A stretch of DNA of 64,000 bases from CAIWHR01 sp963709525 (lineage in GTDB: Bacteria; Pseudomonadota; Gammaproteobacteria; Burkholderiales; Casimicrobiaceae): the NCBI GenBank assembly GCA_963709525.1, contig CAVPXB010000008.1, positions 62,001-126,000 on the forward strand, read 5' to 3'. Below the pieces are notes generated by a model that saw only the letters and a program-made list of their open reading frames with translations, was not told the DNA's origin and made no database searches. Shown piece by piece: positions 26,017 through 33,768 of the stretch (position 1 is the first letter of the stretch; every line of letters starts with the position of its first letter). A program made the translations under genes and the position numbers.

Positions 26017-26262
26017 ATGCACGAATCGATCCTCGATGTCCGCGGTCTTCCCCCGCCCGAGCCGCTGGAGCGGGTTCTCGCGGCCTTGACAACGCTGGCG
26101 CCGGGAGGTCGCCTCAAGCTGCTGATCGACATCGAGCCGCGGCCGCTCTATCTGATGCTCGACCGCAACGGTCTTGGTCATCGCACCGAGCCGGGAGCGA
26201 TCTCTGGCTACGAGGTCACCATCTGGCCGATGCCGGAGAAGACGGAGAACCCTTCAGCCTGA
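26017..26262 (+). CDS. DUF2249 domain protein
   Basis: An 81-residue protein matching the DUF2249 pattern: LDVRGLPPPEPLERVLAALT at the N-terminus, a hydrophobic strand LKLLIDIEPRPLYLMLDRNG and a short C-terminal strand YEVTIWPM. This SirA/TusA-like fold is common near respiratory and cytochrome genes, but its biochemical role is not established. A ribosome site GGAAGGAA lies about 17 bases upstream, so the spacing is long. It lies between ctaA and the cytochrome b561 operon. Confidence 0.8.
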   Translation: MHESILDVRGLPPPEPLERVLAALTTLAPGGRLKLLIDIEPRPLYLMLDRNGLGHRTEPGAISGYEVTIWPMPEKTENPSA

Positions 26263-26284
26263 TTTCGTTCTTCGCGGCCGTTGC

Positions 26285-26317
26285 CTTAAGCGCGTCTTAA
26301 GATCGCACCGCTATCGT
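26285..26317 (+). promoter_or_regulatory. QseB/PmrA-type box and promoter of the cytochrome operon
   Basis: CTTAAG at 26285-26290 and CTTAAG at 26296-26301 are separated by five bases. This is the direct-repeat form bound by the QseB/PmrA group of OmpR-type regulators. TATCGT at 26312-26317 serves as a -10. The operon encodes just such a regulator at 28108-28791, suggesting autoregulation. Confidence 0.6.
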
Positions 26318-26348
26318 TCGCACCGTGGACCTGACACACGGAGCAGCG

Positions 26349-26975
26349 ATGACGCACGACAGCGACTGGGAAGCACGCCGGGTTTATGACCCGGTGCTTC
26401 GATTCATGCACGCATGGAATGCGCTGGCCCTGATCGCGTTGCTCGCGACCGGCTGGCTGGCGGATGTCTTCGAACGCGGTCCGAACGAAGCCCTGCTGTG
26501 GAAGGCGCACATCCTGCTGGGCTACGGCCTCATCGTGGGCTTAGTCACGCGCGCGCTGTGGGGAGTCGTGGGTCCCCGTCACGCGCGCTTTTCCGATATG
26601 TGGCACCCGCGGGTCTGGATCGACGTCGTGCGTAACCGGATGATTCGCGCATCGCGGCGTTTCGGCCACAACGAACTTGCGAGTCTGGCGTATCTCGGTG
26701 TTTACGCGCTCATCCTCGCCATGGGGGCGACCGGCTTGGCCCTCGCCGCGATCGAGCACGGTGTCGGGCCATTGTCGGAATGGCTTGGTGATGCGACGTG
26801 GCTGAAGAAGATCTTCAAGGAGCCGCACGAGGCGATCTCGACGGTGCTGGCGCTTTTCGTGGGAGTTCATCTCATCGCGCTGGTCGTCCACGAGTGGCTG
26901 GAGCGCAACCACCTCGCGCGCAGCATGTTGACCGGAATCCAGTACCGCCGGCGGGAACAACACGACCATGGCTGA
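26349..26975 (+). CDS. Cytochrome b561-type membrane protein
   Basis: A 208-residue di-heme membrane cytochrome of the prokaryotic b561/HyaC type. Four helices are visible: about 25-45 (MHAWNALALIALLATGWLA), 60-80 (HILLGYGLIVGLVTRALWG), 125-145 and 178-200 (FVGVHLIALVVHEWL). Candidate heme histidines are in RFMHAWN, KAHILLG, VGVHLIALVVH and EPHEAIS. It would take electrons from quinol and pass them to the exported cytochromes encoded next. The ATG at 26349 has GGAG six bases upstream; a GTG at 26325 is possible. It is the first gene of a five- or six-gene operon. Confidence 0.88.
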   Translation: MTHDSDWEARRVYDPVLRFMHAWNALALIALLATGWLADVFERGPNEALLWKAHILLGYGLIVGLVTRALWGVVGPRHARFSDMWHPRVWIDVVRNRMIRASRRFGHNELASLAYLGVYALILAMGATGLALAAIEHGVGPLSEWLGDATWLKKIFKEPHEAISTVLALFVGVHLIALVVHEWLERNHLARSMLTGIQYRRREQHDHG

Positions 26976-27073
26976 ACGGGCGCGCGCTTGCGCCAGAGTG
27001 GCGCTGAACGCCGGAGGCGTCGTTGGCGCCGGCGTCACTTCGGCTCGGCCTGAACCAATGACGGAGGTTATCG

Positions 27074-27520
27074 ATGCGTGACGTAACGCGATTGTCGCTA
27101 AGAGACGGCATCATGGTGGCACTAGCCGCGCTTGCACTCGGCCTTGCCGCGATCGCCGATGCCGCGACACCCCAGCAAGTGCTTGCTGATTATGGACGGC
27201 AGGCCAAGGCTGACAACGGTTCGTTTGCGGGCTTCGCCGCCGGTCGCGGCCAGGAACTCTATCGCCTGGAACGGGCGCGTGCCGATGGCGTGCTGACTGG
27301 TTGCGCGACTTGCCACACCCCCGATCCCAGGGCTTTGGGCCGTGCGCGCACGACCGGAAAGGCAATCGCGCCGCTCGCACCAGCGGCCAACGCGGAGCGC
27401 TTCACCGATACCGTTCAGGTCGAGAAGTGGTTCACGCGCAACTGCAACGATGTCCTTTCACGCCCATGCACGGCGCTGGAAAAGGGAGATTTCGTCGCTT
27501 ACATGCTCAGTCTCAAGTGA
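27074..27520 (+). CDS. SHP-type cytochrome c (DUF1924)
   Basis: A 148-residue exported c-type cytochrome of the DUF1924 family, related to the oxygen-binding sphaeroides heme protein. A signal region (GIMVALAALALGLAAIADA) is followed by TPQQVLADYGRQAK and one heme site, GCATCHTPDP. The conserved region TVQVEKWFTRNCNDVL with a second Cys pair partner (SRPCTALEKGDFVAYMLS) is typical of this family. The ribosome site is ACGGAGG. It is encoded between the b561 cytochrome and a diheme cytochrome, a known grouping. The physiological role of SHP proteins is still unclear. Confidence 0.88.
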   Translation: MRDVTRLSLRDGIMVALAALALGLAAIADAATPQQVLADYGRQAKADNGSFAGFAAGRGQELYRLERARADGVLTGCATCHTPDPRALGRARTTGKAIAPLAPAANAERFTDTVQVEKWFTRNCNDVLSRPCTALEKGDFVAYMLSLK

Positions 27521-27531
27521 GGGAGGTCAAT

Positions 27532-28098
27532 ATGCGCAGGATCAATATCAATATCTGGCGGATCGGTGTCATGGTCGGCGGGGTGCTGGCGACCGGTGGC
27601 TTGCTGGCGGGTGGACACGGCGCGGAAGGTGGCCGCGCGCTGCCGGCGGTCGCCAACGCTGCGTGGCAGGCGGAGTGTGCGTCGTGCCACATGGCCTATC
27701 ACCCGGGGCTGCTGCCCGCGCGTTCGTGGCAGGCCATGATGGGCACGCTCGACCGGCATTTCGGCGAGAACGCGGCGCTCGATGCGGCCACGCAGGGAGC
27801 CATCACGGAGTTCCTGGTCGCCAACGCGGCGGATCGCAACGGCAATCGCCGCTCCGGGAAGATCGCGGCGTCCATTCCGGCGGATGGGACGCCTTTGCGG
27901 ATCTCCGAGACCGCCTACATACGGGCCAAACACGACGAGATCGCCCCCGGGGTCTGGCTGCGACCTCGCGTGGGCGGCCGGGCGAACTGCGGTGGCTGCC
28001 ACGGCGGCGTCCAGAGCGGCGATTTTTCGGAGCGCAGCGTGACGATTCCGCCGGCCGGTGCGGCCGTCGTTGCGAGTCGGGACGTCGGCACGAAGTAG
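27532..28098 (+). CDS. Diheme cytochrome c (DHC)
   Basis: A 188-residue exported protein with two heme c attachment sites, CASCH near residue 49 and CGGCH near residue 153. An N-terminal membrane segment (IGVMVGGVLATGGLLAGG) precedes the mature part. The spacing of the two sites and ITEFLVANAADRNGNRRSGK match the diheme cytochrome family that partners SHP. It probably relays electrons between the b561 protein and the DUF1924 cytochrome. The ribosome site is GGGAGG, just after the stop of the upstream gene. Confidence 0.88.
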   Translation: MRRININIWRIGVMVGGVLATGGLLAGGHGAEGGRALPAVANAAWQAECASCHMAYHPGLLPARSWQAMMGTLDRHFGENAALDAATQGAITEFLVANAADRNGNRRSGKIAASIPADGTPLRISETAYIRAKHDEIAPGVWLRPRVGGRANCGGCHGGVQSGDFSERSVTIPPAGAAVVASRDVGTK

Positions 28099-28107
28099 AA
28101 TCGACCG

Positions 28108-28791
28108 ATGCGACTGCTACTTGTCGAAGACGACCGTCTGCTGGGCGACGGCATACGTGCTGGCCTCATGCAGGCGGGTTTCGCTGTTGACTGGGTTCAG
28201 GATGGCCGTGCCGGCAAGCTGGCGCTGGATGCCGAGCCCTACACGCTGATGGTGCTCGATCTCGGATTGCCGCGAATGTCCGGACTGGAACTGATGCGCG
28301 CCGCGCGCGCCGAGGGCAAGCGCTTGCCGGTGCTGATCCTCACCGCGCGCGACACGGTTGCCGATCGGGTTGCCGGTCTCGACGCCGGTGCCGACGACTA
28401 TCTCGTCAAGCCCTTCGATCTCGCGGAGCTGACGGCGCGCGTTCGCGCGCTCCTGCGGCGCAGTGCCGGGCACGCCGCGCCCATTTTGCAGCACGGCGAT
28501 CTGGTCCTCGACCCGGCCGCGCGAACACTCACCCGGGCGGGACAGCGCGTCGAGCTCGGCCCGCGCGAGTTCGATCTGCTGCACGCACTGCTGCTCGCAG
28601 CGGGCAGGGTGATGTCGCGCGAGCAACTGGAGCGAACGCTCTACGGCTGGGATTCGGAACCCGGCAGCAACGCGGTGGAGGTGCATATCCATCACCTGCG
28701 GCGCAAGCTCGGCAGCGAGCTCATCCGCACGCTGCGCGGCGTGGGTTATCTGATCGACAAGTCGTCGCCGGCAACGGCAGCGCCGAGGTGA
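28108..28791 (+). CDS. OmpR-family response regulator (QseB/PmrA group)
   Basis: A 227-residue DNA-binding regulator. The receiver domain has the acidic pocket in LLVEDDRLL, phospho-acceptor Asp in LMVLDLGLPRMSG near residue 51, Thr/Ser in LTARD and Lys in LVKPFDLAEL. The C-terminal winged helix runs from about residue 125 (LGPREFDLLHALL, SNAVEVHIHHLRRKLG, TLRGVGYLI). It overlaps its kinase gene by four bases. The CTTAAG direct repeat at 26285-26301 is the box class expected for this group, so it likely controls its own cytochrome operon. Confidence 0.92.
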   Translation: MRLLLVEDDRLLGDGIRAGLMQAGFAVDWVQDGRAGKLALDAEPYTLMVLDLGLPRMSGLELMRAARAEGKRLPVLILTARDTVADRVAGLDAGADDYLVKPFDLAELTARVRALLRRSAGHAAPILQHGDLVLDPAARTLTRAGQRVELGPREFDLLHALLLAAGRVMSREQLERTLYGWDSEPGSNAVEVHIHHLRRKLGSELIRTLRGVGYLIDKSSPATAAPR

Positions 28792-30146
28792 GCGTGCGAT
28801 CGCCCGCTTTGTCGCTGCGCGGACGCCTGCTGGCGCTGCTGCTTGTCGCCACCATGCTGGTCTGGGCGGGCGCCGCGCTGTGGTCGTACCAGGATGCGCG
28901 CCACGAGATCGGAGAGATGATGGACGCGCAGCTTGCGCAAGCCGCTGAGATCCTCCAGATGCAGGCGGGCCACGAACTCGACGAGATCGACGTCGATGCG
29001 CTGGCGAGCGGACACAAGTACGAACGTCGGATCGCTTTTCAGGTTTGGGATCGCAAGGGTGACCTGCTGTTGCGCTCGAGGAGCGCGCCATCGACGCCGC
29101 TGGCCGCTGCAGGTGCCGATTTCGCGAATGTCACGCTGGACGGGCACGCCTGGCGCGTATTCAGCCGGCGCGACGTTGCGAGCGGGATGCTGGTGCAGGT
29201 CGGCGAGCGCAGCGAGTTGCGCGACGAGCTCGCCACCGATACCGCGTTGAATCTCCTGCATCCGCTGCTGGTCGCCTTGCCGGTGCTGGCACTGCTCATC
29301 TGGTTCGCGATCGGAAAGGGTCTGGCGCCGCTCGATCGGCTGGCCGTCACGGTTGCCGGTCGCGCCCCGGAGGCATTGACGCCACTCGATACCGCCCTGG
29401 CGCCACGTGAAGTGCAGCCCTTGCTCGCGGCACTGAATGCGCTGTTCGCGCGGGTACGCGACGTTCTGGAGCGGGAGCGCAGGTTCACCGCAGATGCGGC
29501 GCACGAACTGCGCACCCCGCTGGCGGCGATCAAGACCCATGCGCAGGTGGCGCAGCAGGAGATCGATGCCGCCGCCCGCGACCGCTCGCTCGGGCATGTC
29601 ATCGCCGGCACCGACCGCTCCACGCGACTGGTGGAGCAACTGCTGACGCTGGCCCGGATCGATCCGCAAGGCACGCTGCCGGTCATCGCCGACGTCGATC
29701 TTTCCGCCGTTGTCGCCGCGACGTTGGCGGAAGTCGGCCCGCTGGCCGCGGCGAAGCGGATCGAACTCGCGCTCATCGGATCGCCCGGGGCAACGGTTGC
29801 GGGTGATGCCACGATGCTGGAGATGCTGGTCCGGAACCTGGCCGATAACGCGCTGCGCTACACCCCCGAGGGCGGGGAGGTCACGGTCCGCGTGGACGCG
29901 GGACCGACGGACGCCGTGCTGGAAATTGCCGACAGCGGCCCGGGGATCGACATGAGCGAGCGCGCCAGGGTCTTCGAGCGATTTTACCGGGTGAGTGGAA
30001 CGGGTGAAAACGGCAGCGGCCTCGGCCTGTCGATCGTGAAGCGAATCGTGGAACTGCACGGCGCGCGGATTGCGCTGGGCGACCGGGAACCGGGAACCGG
30101 CCTGCGCGTGACGGTCCGCTTTCCCGCGCGCGCAACACCGGAGTGA
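28788..30146 (+). CDS. Sensor histidine kinase (QseC-like)
   Basis: A 452-residue membrane kinase. Two transmembrane helices (about residues 10-32 and 158-180) flank a periplasmic sensor domain of about 125 residues. Then come a HAMP-like linker, the H-box FTADAAHELRTPLAAIKTHA, the N-box MLVRNLADNALRYTPEGG and the G-boxes EIADSGPGIDMSERARVFERFYR and GSGLGLSIVKRIVELHG. It phosphorylates the upstream response regulator. The signal is unknown; linkage to SHP/DHC suggests a redox or gaseous signal. Confidence 0.92.
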   Translation: MSVRSPALSLRGRLLALLLVATMLVWAGAALWSYQDARHEIGEMMDAQLAQAAEILQMQAGHELDEIDVDALASGHKYERRIAFQVWDRKGDLLLRSRSAPSTPLAAAGADFANVTLDGHAWRVFSRRDVASGMLVQVGERSELRDELATDTALNLLHPLLVALPVLALLIWFAIGKGLAPLDRLAVTVAGRAPEALTPLDTALAPREVQPLLAALNALFARVRDVLERERRFTADAAHELRTPLAAIKTHAQVAQQEIDAAARDRSLGHVIAGTDRSTRLVEQLLTLARIDPQGTLPVIADVDLSAVVAATLAEVGPLAAAKRIELALIGSPGATVAGDATMLEMLVRNLADNALRYTPEGGEVTVRVDAGPTDAVLEIADSGPGIDMSERARVFERFYRVSGTGENGSGLGLSIVKRIVELHGARIALGDREPGTGLRVTVRFPARATPE

Positions 30147-30150
30147 GCGC

Positions 30151-30291
30151 ATGAATGCCGGAGTGGGAAACGGGAACAGCAACCGATGCCTTCCTCCATG
30201 CGCCGACCGCTCGCGCTGCGCGCAAGGGTGGCTGGTCTACGCCATCGTAGCCAGCCTGGTGGTGGTGTGCTTCGGGGTCGCGCCAAATTGA
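30151..30291 (+). CDS. Possible small membrane protein, 46 residues
   Basis: An ORF four bases after the kinase stop with a GGAG-containing lead. It encodes a polar, Cys-containing N-terminus (three Cys in the first 25 residues) and one clear transmembrane helix, WLVYAIVASLVVVCFGVA. No family is recognised. It could be a sixth product of the cytochrome operon; convincing homologues would be needed. Confidence 0.35.
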   Translation: MNAGVGNGNSNRCLPPCADRSRCAQGWLVYAIVASLVVVCFGVAPN

Positions 30292-30320
30292 CGCCAGGCG
30301 GGCGGTCCGGGTGCCGGCCG

Positions 30321-31019
30321 TCATCCCGTATGGCCGCGCAGGCGCTCGGCATTCAGGATGCGCACTTCGCGCCCGCCGACCTCGATCAGCCGCGCCGCCG
30401 CCAGATCGTGCAGGATGCGCGAGAAATGCTCCGGCGTGAGGTTGAGGCGCGAGGCGACGATCGACTTCGACGTCGGCAGCGTCACCGTCCAGGTCGTGAC
30501 CGCGTCCGCGCTCTCGGCGTCCTGGCGCAGCAGGTAACCGATGACGCGCTGCATTCCGGACTGCATCGAGTAACTTTCGACGTCGGTCATCAGCGTGTGC
30601 ACCCGTCGCGACAGACCCGCGAGCATCCGGAGCGCAAAGCCGGGATCGTGCTCGATGCCGCGAAAGACGGCATCCTTCGACACATGCAGCAACAGCGTGT
30701 CGGCGAGCGCCTGCGCGGTGACGATATAGGGCTTGTTCATGAACATCAGCGCTTCGCCGAAGCAAAAGCCCTGGCTGATGATCTCGACGACCTTCTCGCC
30801 GCCCTGCGGGGTCACGAACGACAGCTTCACCTGGCCGTAGACGACGGCGTGGAATCCCACGCAGGGGTCGCCCTTCTGGAACACGATGCCTCCGCGCGGC
30901 ACGTGGACTTCCGTCGTGCCCGTCGCAAGGCTGTCGATCTCGCCTGGCGCGAGTTCGCGGAACAGCGGCAGGTTGGCGAGGAACGCCTGGGTCTTGATCT
31001 TGTTGGCCATCGGGGGCAC
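30321..31019 (-). CDS. Crp/Fnr-family transcriptional regulator
   Basis: A 232-residue regulator with a cyclic-nucleotide-fold sensor domain (about 15-130) and C-terminal helix-turn-helix (about 165-225). The recognition helix LTPEHFSRILHDL has the E-x-x-S-R signature that reads the TTGA half-sites of FNR boxes. It lacks the N-terminal Cys cluster of true FNR; only two cysteines occur in the sensor domain (DPCVGF, QGFCFGE). It is therefore more like Dnr/NnrR-type or another cofactor-sensing member. It may compete for the FNR boxes seen in this window, but a canonical FNR must also be considered. A start at residue 4 is possible. Confidence 0.87.
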   Translation of the reverse strand: MPPMANKIKTQAFLANLPLFRELAPGEIDSLATGTTEVHVPRGGIVFQKGDPCVGFHAVVYGQVKLSFVTPQGGEKVVEIISQGFCFGEALMFMNKPYIVTAQALADTLLLHVSKDAVFRGIEHDPGFALRMLAGLSRRVHTLMTDVESYSMQSGMQRVIGYLLRQDAESADAVTTWTVTLPTSKSIVASRLNLTPEHFSRILHDLAAARLIEVGGREVRILNAERLRGHTG

Positions 31020-31121
31020 TGCCGAAGGGAGGCGCGGGTGTGTGGGTGCGAAAGTTGCGTCAAATCGCCCGGAGGACCATCATAGCGGGTTCCACGATGC
31101 CGCAACACTCAAGGCCTTGCC

Positions 31122-31808
31122 ATGACCGATCCCCGTGCCCTCGACGAACCCCTGACCGAAGTCGAAATGGACGAACTCGAGTCCTTTCTCGCTTCCGACG
31201 CGGTACCGCCGGATTGCATGGACCTCGAGATGCTCGATGGCTACCTGACGGCCGTGGTGTCGGGGCCCGAGCAGATTCAGCCGTCCGAATGGCTGCCGCA
31301 GATGTGGAGCGAGGGCGGCAAGAGCGCGACCCCCGCGTACGTCGACAACGATCAGGCGCAACGGATCATGGCGTTGGTGCTGCGGCACATGGTGGGCATC
31401 CAGCGGACGCTGGCCGAGTCGCCGACGCGGTTTCGCCCTCTGTTGTACGTGCCGGACGAGGCGGCGCGCAACACCGAACATGCGCCGCCCGAAGCGACCG
31501 CCTGGTGCGAGGGCTACATGTCCGGCGTCAAGCTGCGCGACAGCGAGTGGCAGCCTCTCTACGACGCTCAGGATTCGCGCGACTGGGTCTTTCCGATCGA
31601 GGCGCTGGCGTTCGGCGAGCGCGAAGAGGAGTTCACCGAGTGGATCGACAGCGACGAAAAGCGCGAAGGTCTCATCGAGGAATTGCCGCTTGCCGCGGTG
31701 CTGATCTACCGCTTTTGGCAGGATCGCGAGCGCCCGACCGAAGGCCGCGGCGCGCGTCGCGGCGCAAACACCGACGCCGCGCGCAAGGCGCGGCAACGCT
31801 TGCACTGA
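31122..31808 (+). CDS. UPF0149/YecA family protein
   Basis: A 228-residue protein with the UPF0149 pattern: LTEVEMDELESFLASD, CMDLEMLDGYLTAVVSGP and WLPQMW at the N-terminus, a helical middle with EATAWCEGYMSGVKL, then a basic tail (RGARRGANTDAARKARQRLH). The full YecA type often ends in a SEC-C zinc motif, which is missing here. The role is unknown. It is transcribed divergently from the Crp/Fnr gene. Confidence 0.8.
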   Translation: MTDPRALDEPLTEVEMDELESFLASDAVPPDCMDLEMLDGYLTAVVSGPEQIQPSEWLPQMWSEGGKSATPAYVDNDQAQRIMALVLRHMVGIQRTLAESPTRFRPLLYVPDEAARNTEHAPPEATAWCEGYMSGVKLRDSEWQPLYDAQDSRDWVFPIEALAFGEREEEFTEWIDSDEKREGLIEELPLAAVLIYRFWQDRERPTEGRGARRGANTDAARKARQRLH

Positions 31809-31897
31809 ACGCTTTCAGGGTCTGTGCAGGAGCGCCTTCAGGCGCGAAGGCATGTAGGAGCGTCGGAATTCGCGGCTGAAGTGCTCCTGCAAAGATA

Positions 31898-32101
31898 TCA
31901 ATGCGTCGCGTGCTTGTCGGCGTTGGGACAGCCGACGCATGAAATCGGCTTGCCGTCGGGACCGACGGCCTTCGGGCCGCCGCAGGAGCCGCGCAGGCAG
32001 CGGCCGGTGAATCGCTGGCCCAATGCCATCGCGCCCAGAGCGAGCGCGAACAGCCCGAAGACCACTGCGGCCACCGGCAGCAGGTCGGCGACGAATTTCA
32101 T
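31898..32101 (-). CDS. nqrM: Na+-NQR maturation protein NqrM
   Basis: A 67-residue membrane-anchored protein needed in other bacteria to deliver iron for the Fe site between NqrD and NqrE. One N-terminal helix (LLPVAAVVFGLFALALGAMAL) is followed by a Cys-rich tail, GRCLRGSCGGPKAVG then SCVGCPN, fitting the NqrM (DUF539) pattern. It is the last gene of the nqr/apbE group and lies 17 bases after apbE. Confidence 0.88.
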   Translation of the reverse strand: MKFVADLLPVAAVVFGLFALALGAMALGQRFTGRCLRGSCGGPKAVGPDGKPISCVGCPNADKHATH

Positions 32102-32118
32102 CGTGACCTCGCGAATCG

Positions 32119-33183
32119 TCAGGCGAGCTTGCCGCGCAGCGCGGCAAACGCGGTTGTGGCCCGCTCGACGAGCGTTCCATCCGGGTTGCGAACGATGAAA
32201 TACGCGGCGAGCTGGCGCGCGTCGGCCAGCGCATGGCCACGGTCGGGGCCGAGGACGAACAACGCCGTGGCCATCGCGTCGGCGTAGGCGCAATCGGCGG
32301 CCACCACCGAAACCGATGCCAGCCGATGCGTCACCGGGGCGCCGGTGGCAGGATCGATCTCGTGCGAGTAGCGCTTGCCGTCGCGCTCGAAGTAGATGCG
32401 GTAGTCGCCCGACGTCGCCATCGACTGTCCGGACAGCGGGGTGATGAAATGCGCGCGTTGCGGCATTGCATCCGGCCGCTCGATGGCGATCTGCCAGGGT
32501 TGGTTCGACGCGTTGCGGCCGCGCGTGCGGACCTCGCCGCCGGCTTCCACCATGTAGTCGGCGATGCCCAACCCGTCGAGCGCGCGCGAGGCGACGTCGA
32601 CCGCATACCCTTTGGCGACACCCGACAGGTCGGCGGCGACGATCGGCCGGGCCTTGGCCGCGGTGCCGCGTTCGCGCTGCACGGCGATCTGGCGGTATCC
32701 GACGCCGGGCTTCAAGGCCCGCAGCGCTTCGGTCGCGGGAATCGTCTGTTCCTTGGAGGGGCCGAAGCCCCAGGCGTTGACCCACGGCGCCACGGTGATG
32801 TCGAAAGCGCCGCCGGTCTCGGCGCTCACCTTGCCGGCGACCTCGAACACGTCCAGCGTGTCGGACGACAGCGCGAACGGCGCCGTCGAGGCGTGAGCAT
32901 TGAAGCGCGACAGCTCCGACGCTGCGTCGTAGGTGGACATCCGCGCGACCACGCCGTCCAGGGACGCCTGGACTGCGCGCCGGACCAGCGCTTCACGTTC
33001 CGGCGACAGCGTGGCGCCGGCGATCCTGACGTTGTAGGTGGTGCCCATCGTGGCGCCGCTGAAGGCGAAGACGGGCCGGGTGGCGGCGAGCGATACCGTG
33101 CGTTCGCCGCAGCCTGCGACGACGCCGGCGGCACCGAGCGCCTGCAGCAGCGCGCGCCGTTTCGGGGAAAGAAGTGCATCCAT
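32119..33183 (-). CDS. apbE: FAD:protein FMN transferase ApbE
   Basis: A 354-residue exported flavin transferase that attaches FMN covalently to threonines in NqrB and NqrC. A lipobox-like site (GAAGVVAGC) follows a short signal stretch. Family landmarks are FSGATMGTTYNV, ARMSTYDAASELSRFN, GGAFDITVAPWVNAWGFGP, VAADLSGVAKGYAVD, YMVEAGGEVRTRG and the magnesium-site region HEIDPATGAPVTH. Its targets are seen in this window as SGAT motifs in NqrB and NqrC. It is separated from nqrF only by the CBS-domain gene. Confidence 0.92.
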   Translation of the reverse strand: MDALLSPKRRALLQALGAAGVVAGCGERTVSLAATRPVFAFSGATMGTTYNVRIAGATLSPEREALVRRAVQASLDGVVARMSTYDAASELSRFNAHASTAPFALSSDTLDVFEVAGKVSAETGGAFDITVAPWVNAWGFGPSKEQTIPATEALRALKPGVGYRQIAVQRERGTAAKARPIVAADLSGVAKGYAVDVASRALDGLGIADYMVEAGGEVRTRGRNASNQPWQIAIERPDAMPQRAHFITPLSGQSMATSGDYRIYFERDGKRYSHEIDPATGAPVTHRLASVSVVAADCAYADAMATALFVLGPDRGHALADARQLAAYFIVRNPDGTLVERATTAFAALRGKLA

Positions 33184-33243
33184 CGATGTTCTCCGCGGAT
33201 TGTTCCGCATTGCTTCGTTCGTGTCGGTGGGGCAGGGCCGGGG

Positions 33244-33696
33244 TCAGCCCCTGGCGGCGTTGAGTTCTTCGCGCACGGCAGCTTCGAATCGACCCTCGCC
33301 GCGCTCGATCATCTGCCGCACCAGGTCGCCGATCGACAGCAGCCCGTAAACCTTCGGTCCATCTATGACCAGCAGATGCCGGTGGCGGTTGAGGTGCATC
33401 AGGGAGAGCGCGGCTTCGATGGTGGTTCCGGGGGTGACGAAGCGGACGTCGCGCGTCATCACCAGCGAGATCGGCGTGGTCGCGGGGGCGAGCCCGGCAT
33501 GCACCACGCGCACCAGCAGGTCGCGCTCGGTGAAGATGCCGCTGACGAGCTTGTCCTCGTTCATGATCAGGACGGCGCCGACGCGGCGCACAGCCATCGT
33601 CGCCACTGCCTCGGCAACGGTGGCGGACGCCTCGACCGATACGATTTCGTCGCTCGCCTTGGTGCGCAGGACCGCTTCCACCGATTGATGCATCAT
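33244..33696 (-). CDS. CBS-domain protein within the nqr operon
   Basis: A 150-residue protein made of two CBS domains (about 8-65 and 75-130). Typical elements are TVAEAVATMAVRRVGAVLIMNED with LVSGIFTERDLLVRV, and TTIEAALSLMHLNRHRHLLVIDG with VYGLLSIGDLV. CBS pairs bind adenosine nucleotides and usually act as energy or redox sensors. Its position between nqrF and apbE, same strand and close spacing, suggests a regulatory link to Na+-NQR, which is inference only. Confidence 0.88.
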   Translation of the reverse strand: MMHQSVEAVLRTKASDEIVSVEASATVAEAVATMAVRRVGAVLIMNEDKLVSGIFTERDLLVRVVHAGLAPATTPISLVMTRDVRFVTPGTTIEAALSLMHLNRHRHLLVIDGPKVYGLLSIGDLVRQMIERGEGRFEAAVREELNAARG

Positions 33697-33768
33697 GTCA
33701 CTTCCCCCTTGCGTGGAGTGCCGTGGGTATCCGCTCGGTCCGGTGCGTGCCGGACCACGGTGAGCCTT

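Noticed and set aside
30321..31019. Canonical oxygen sensor FNR
   Set aside because: The N-terminal cysteine cluster is absent.
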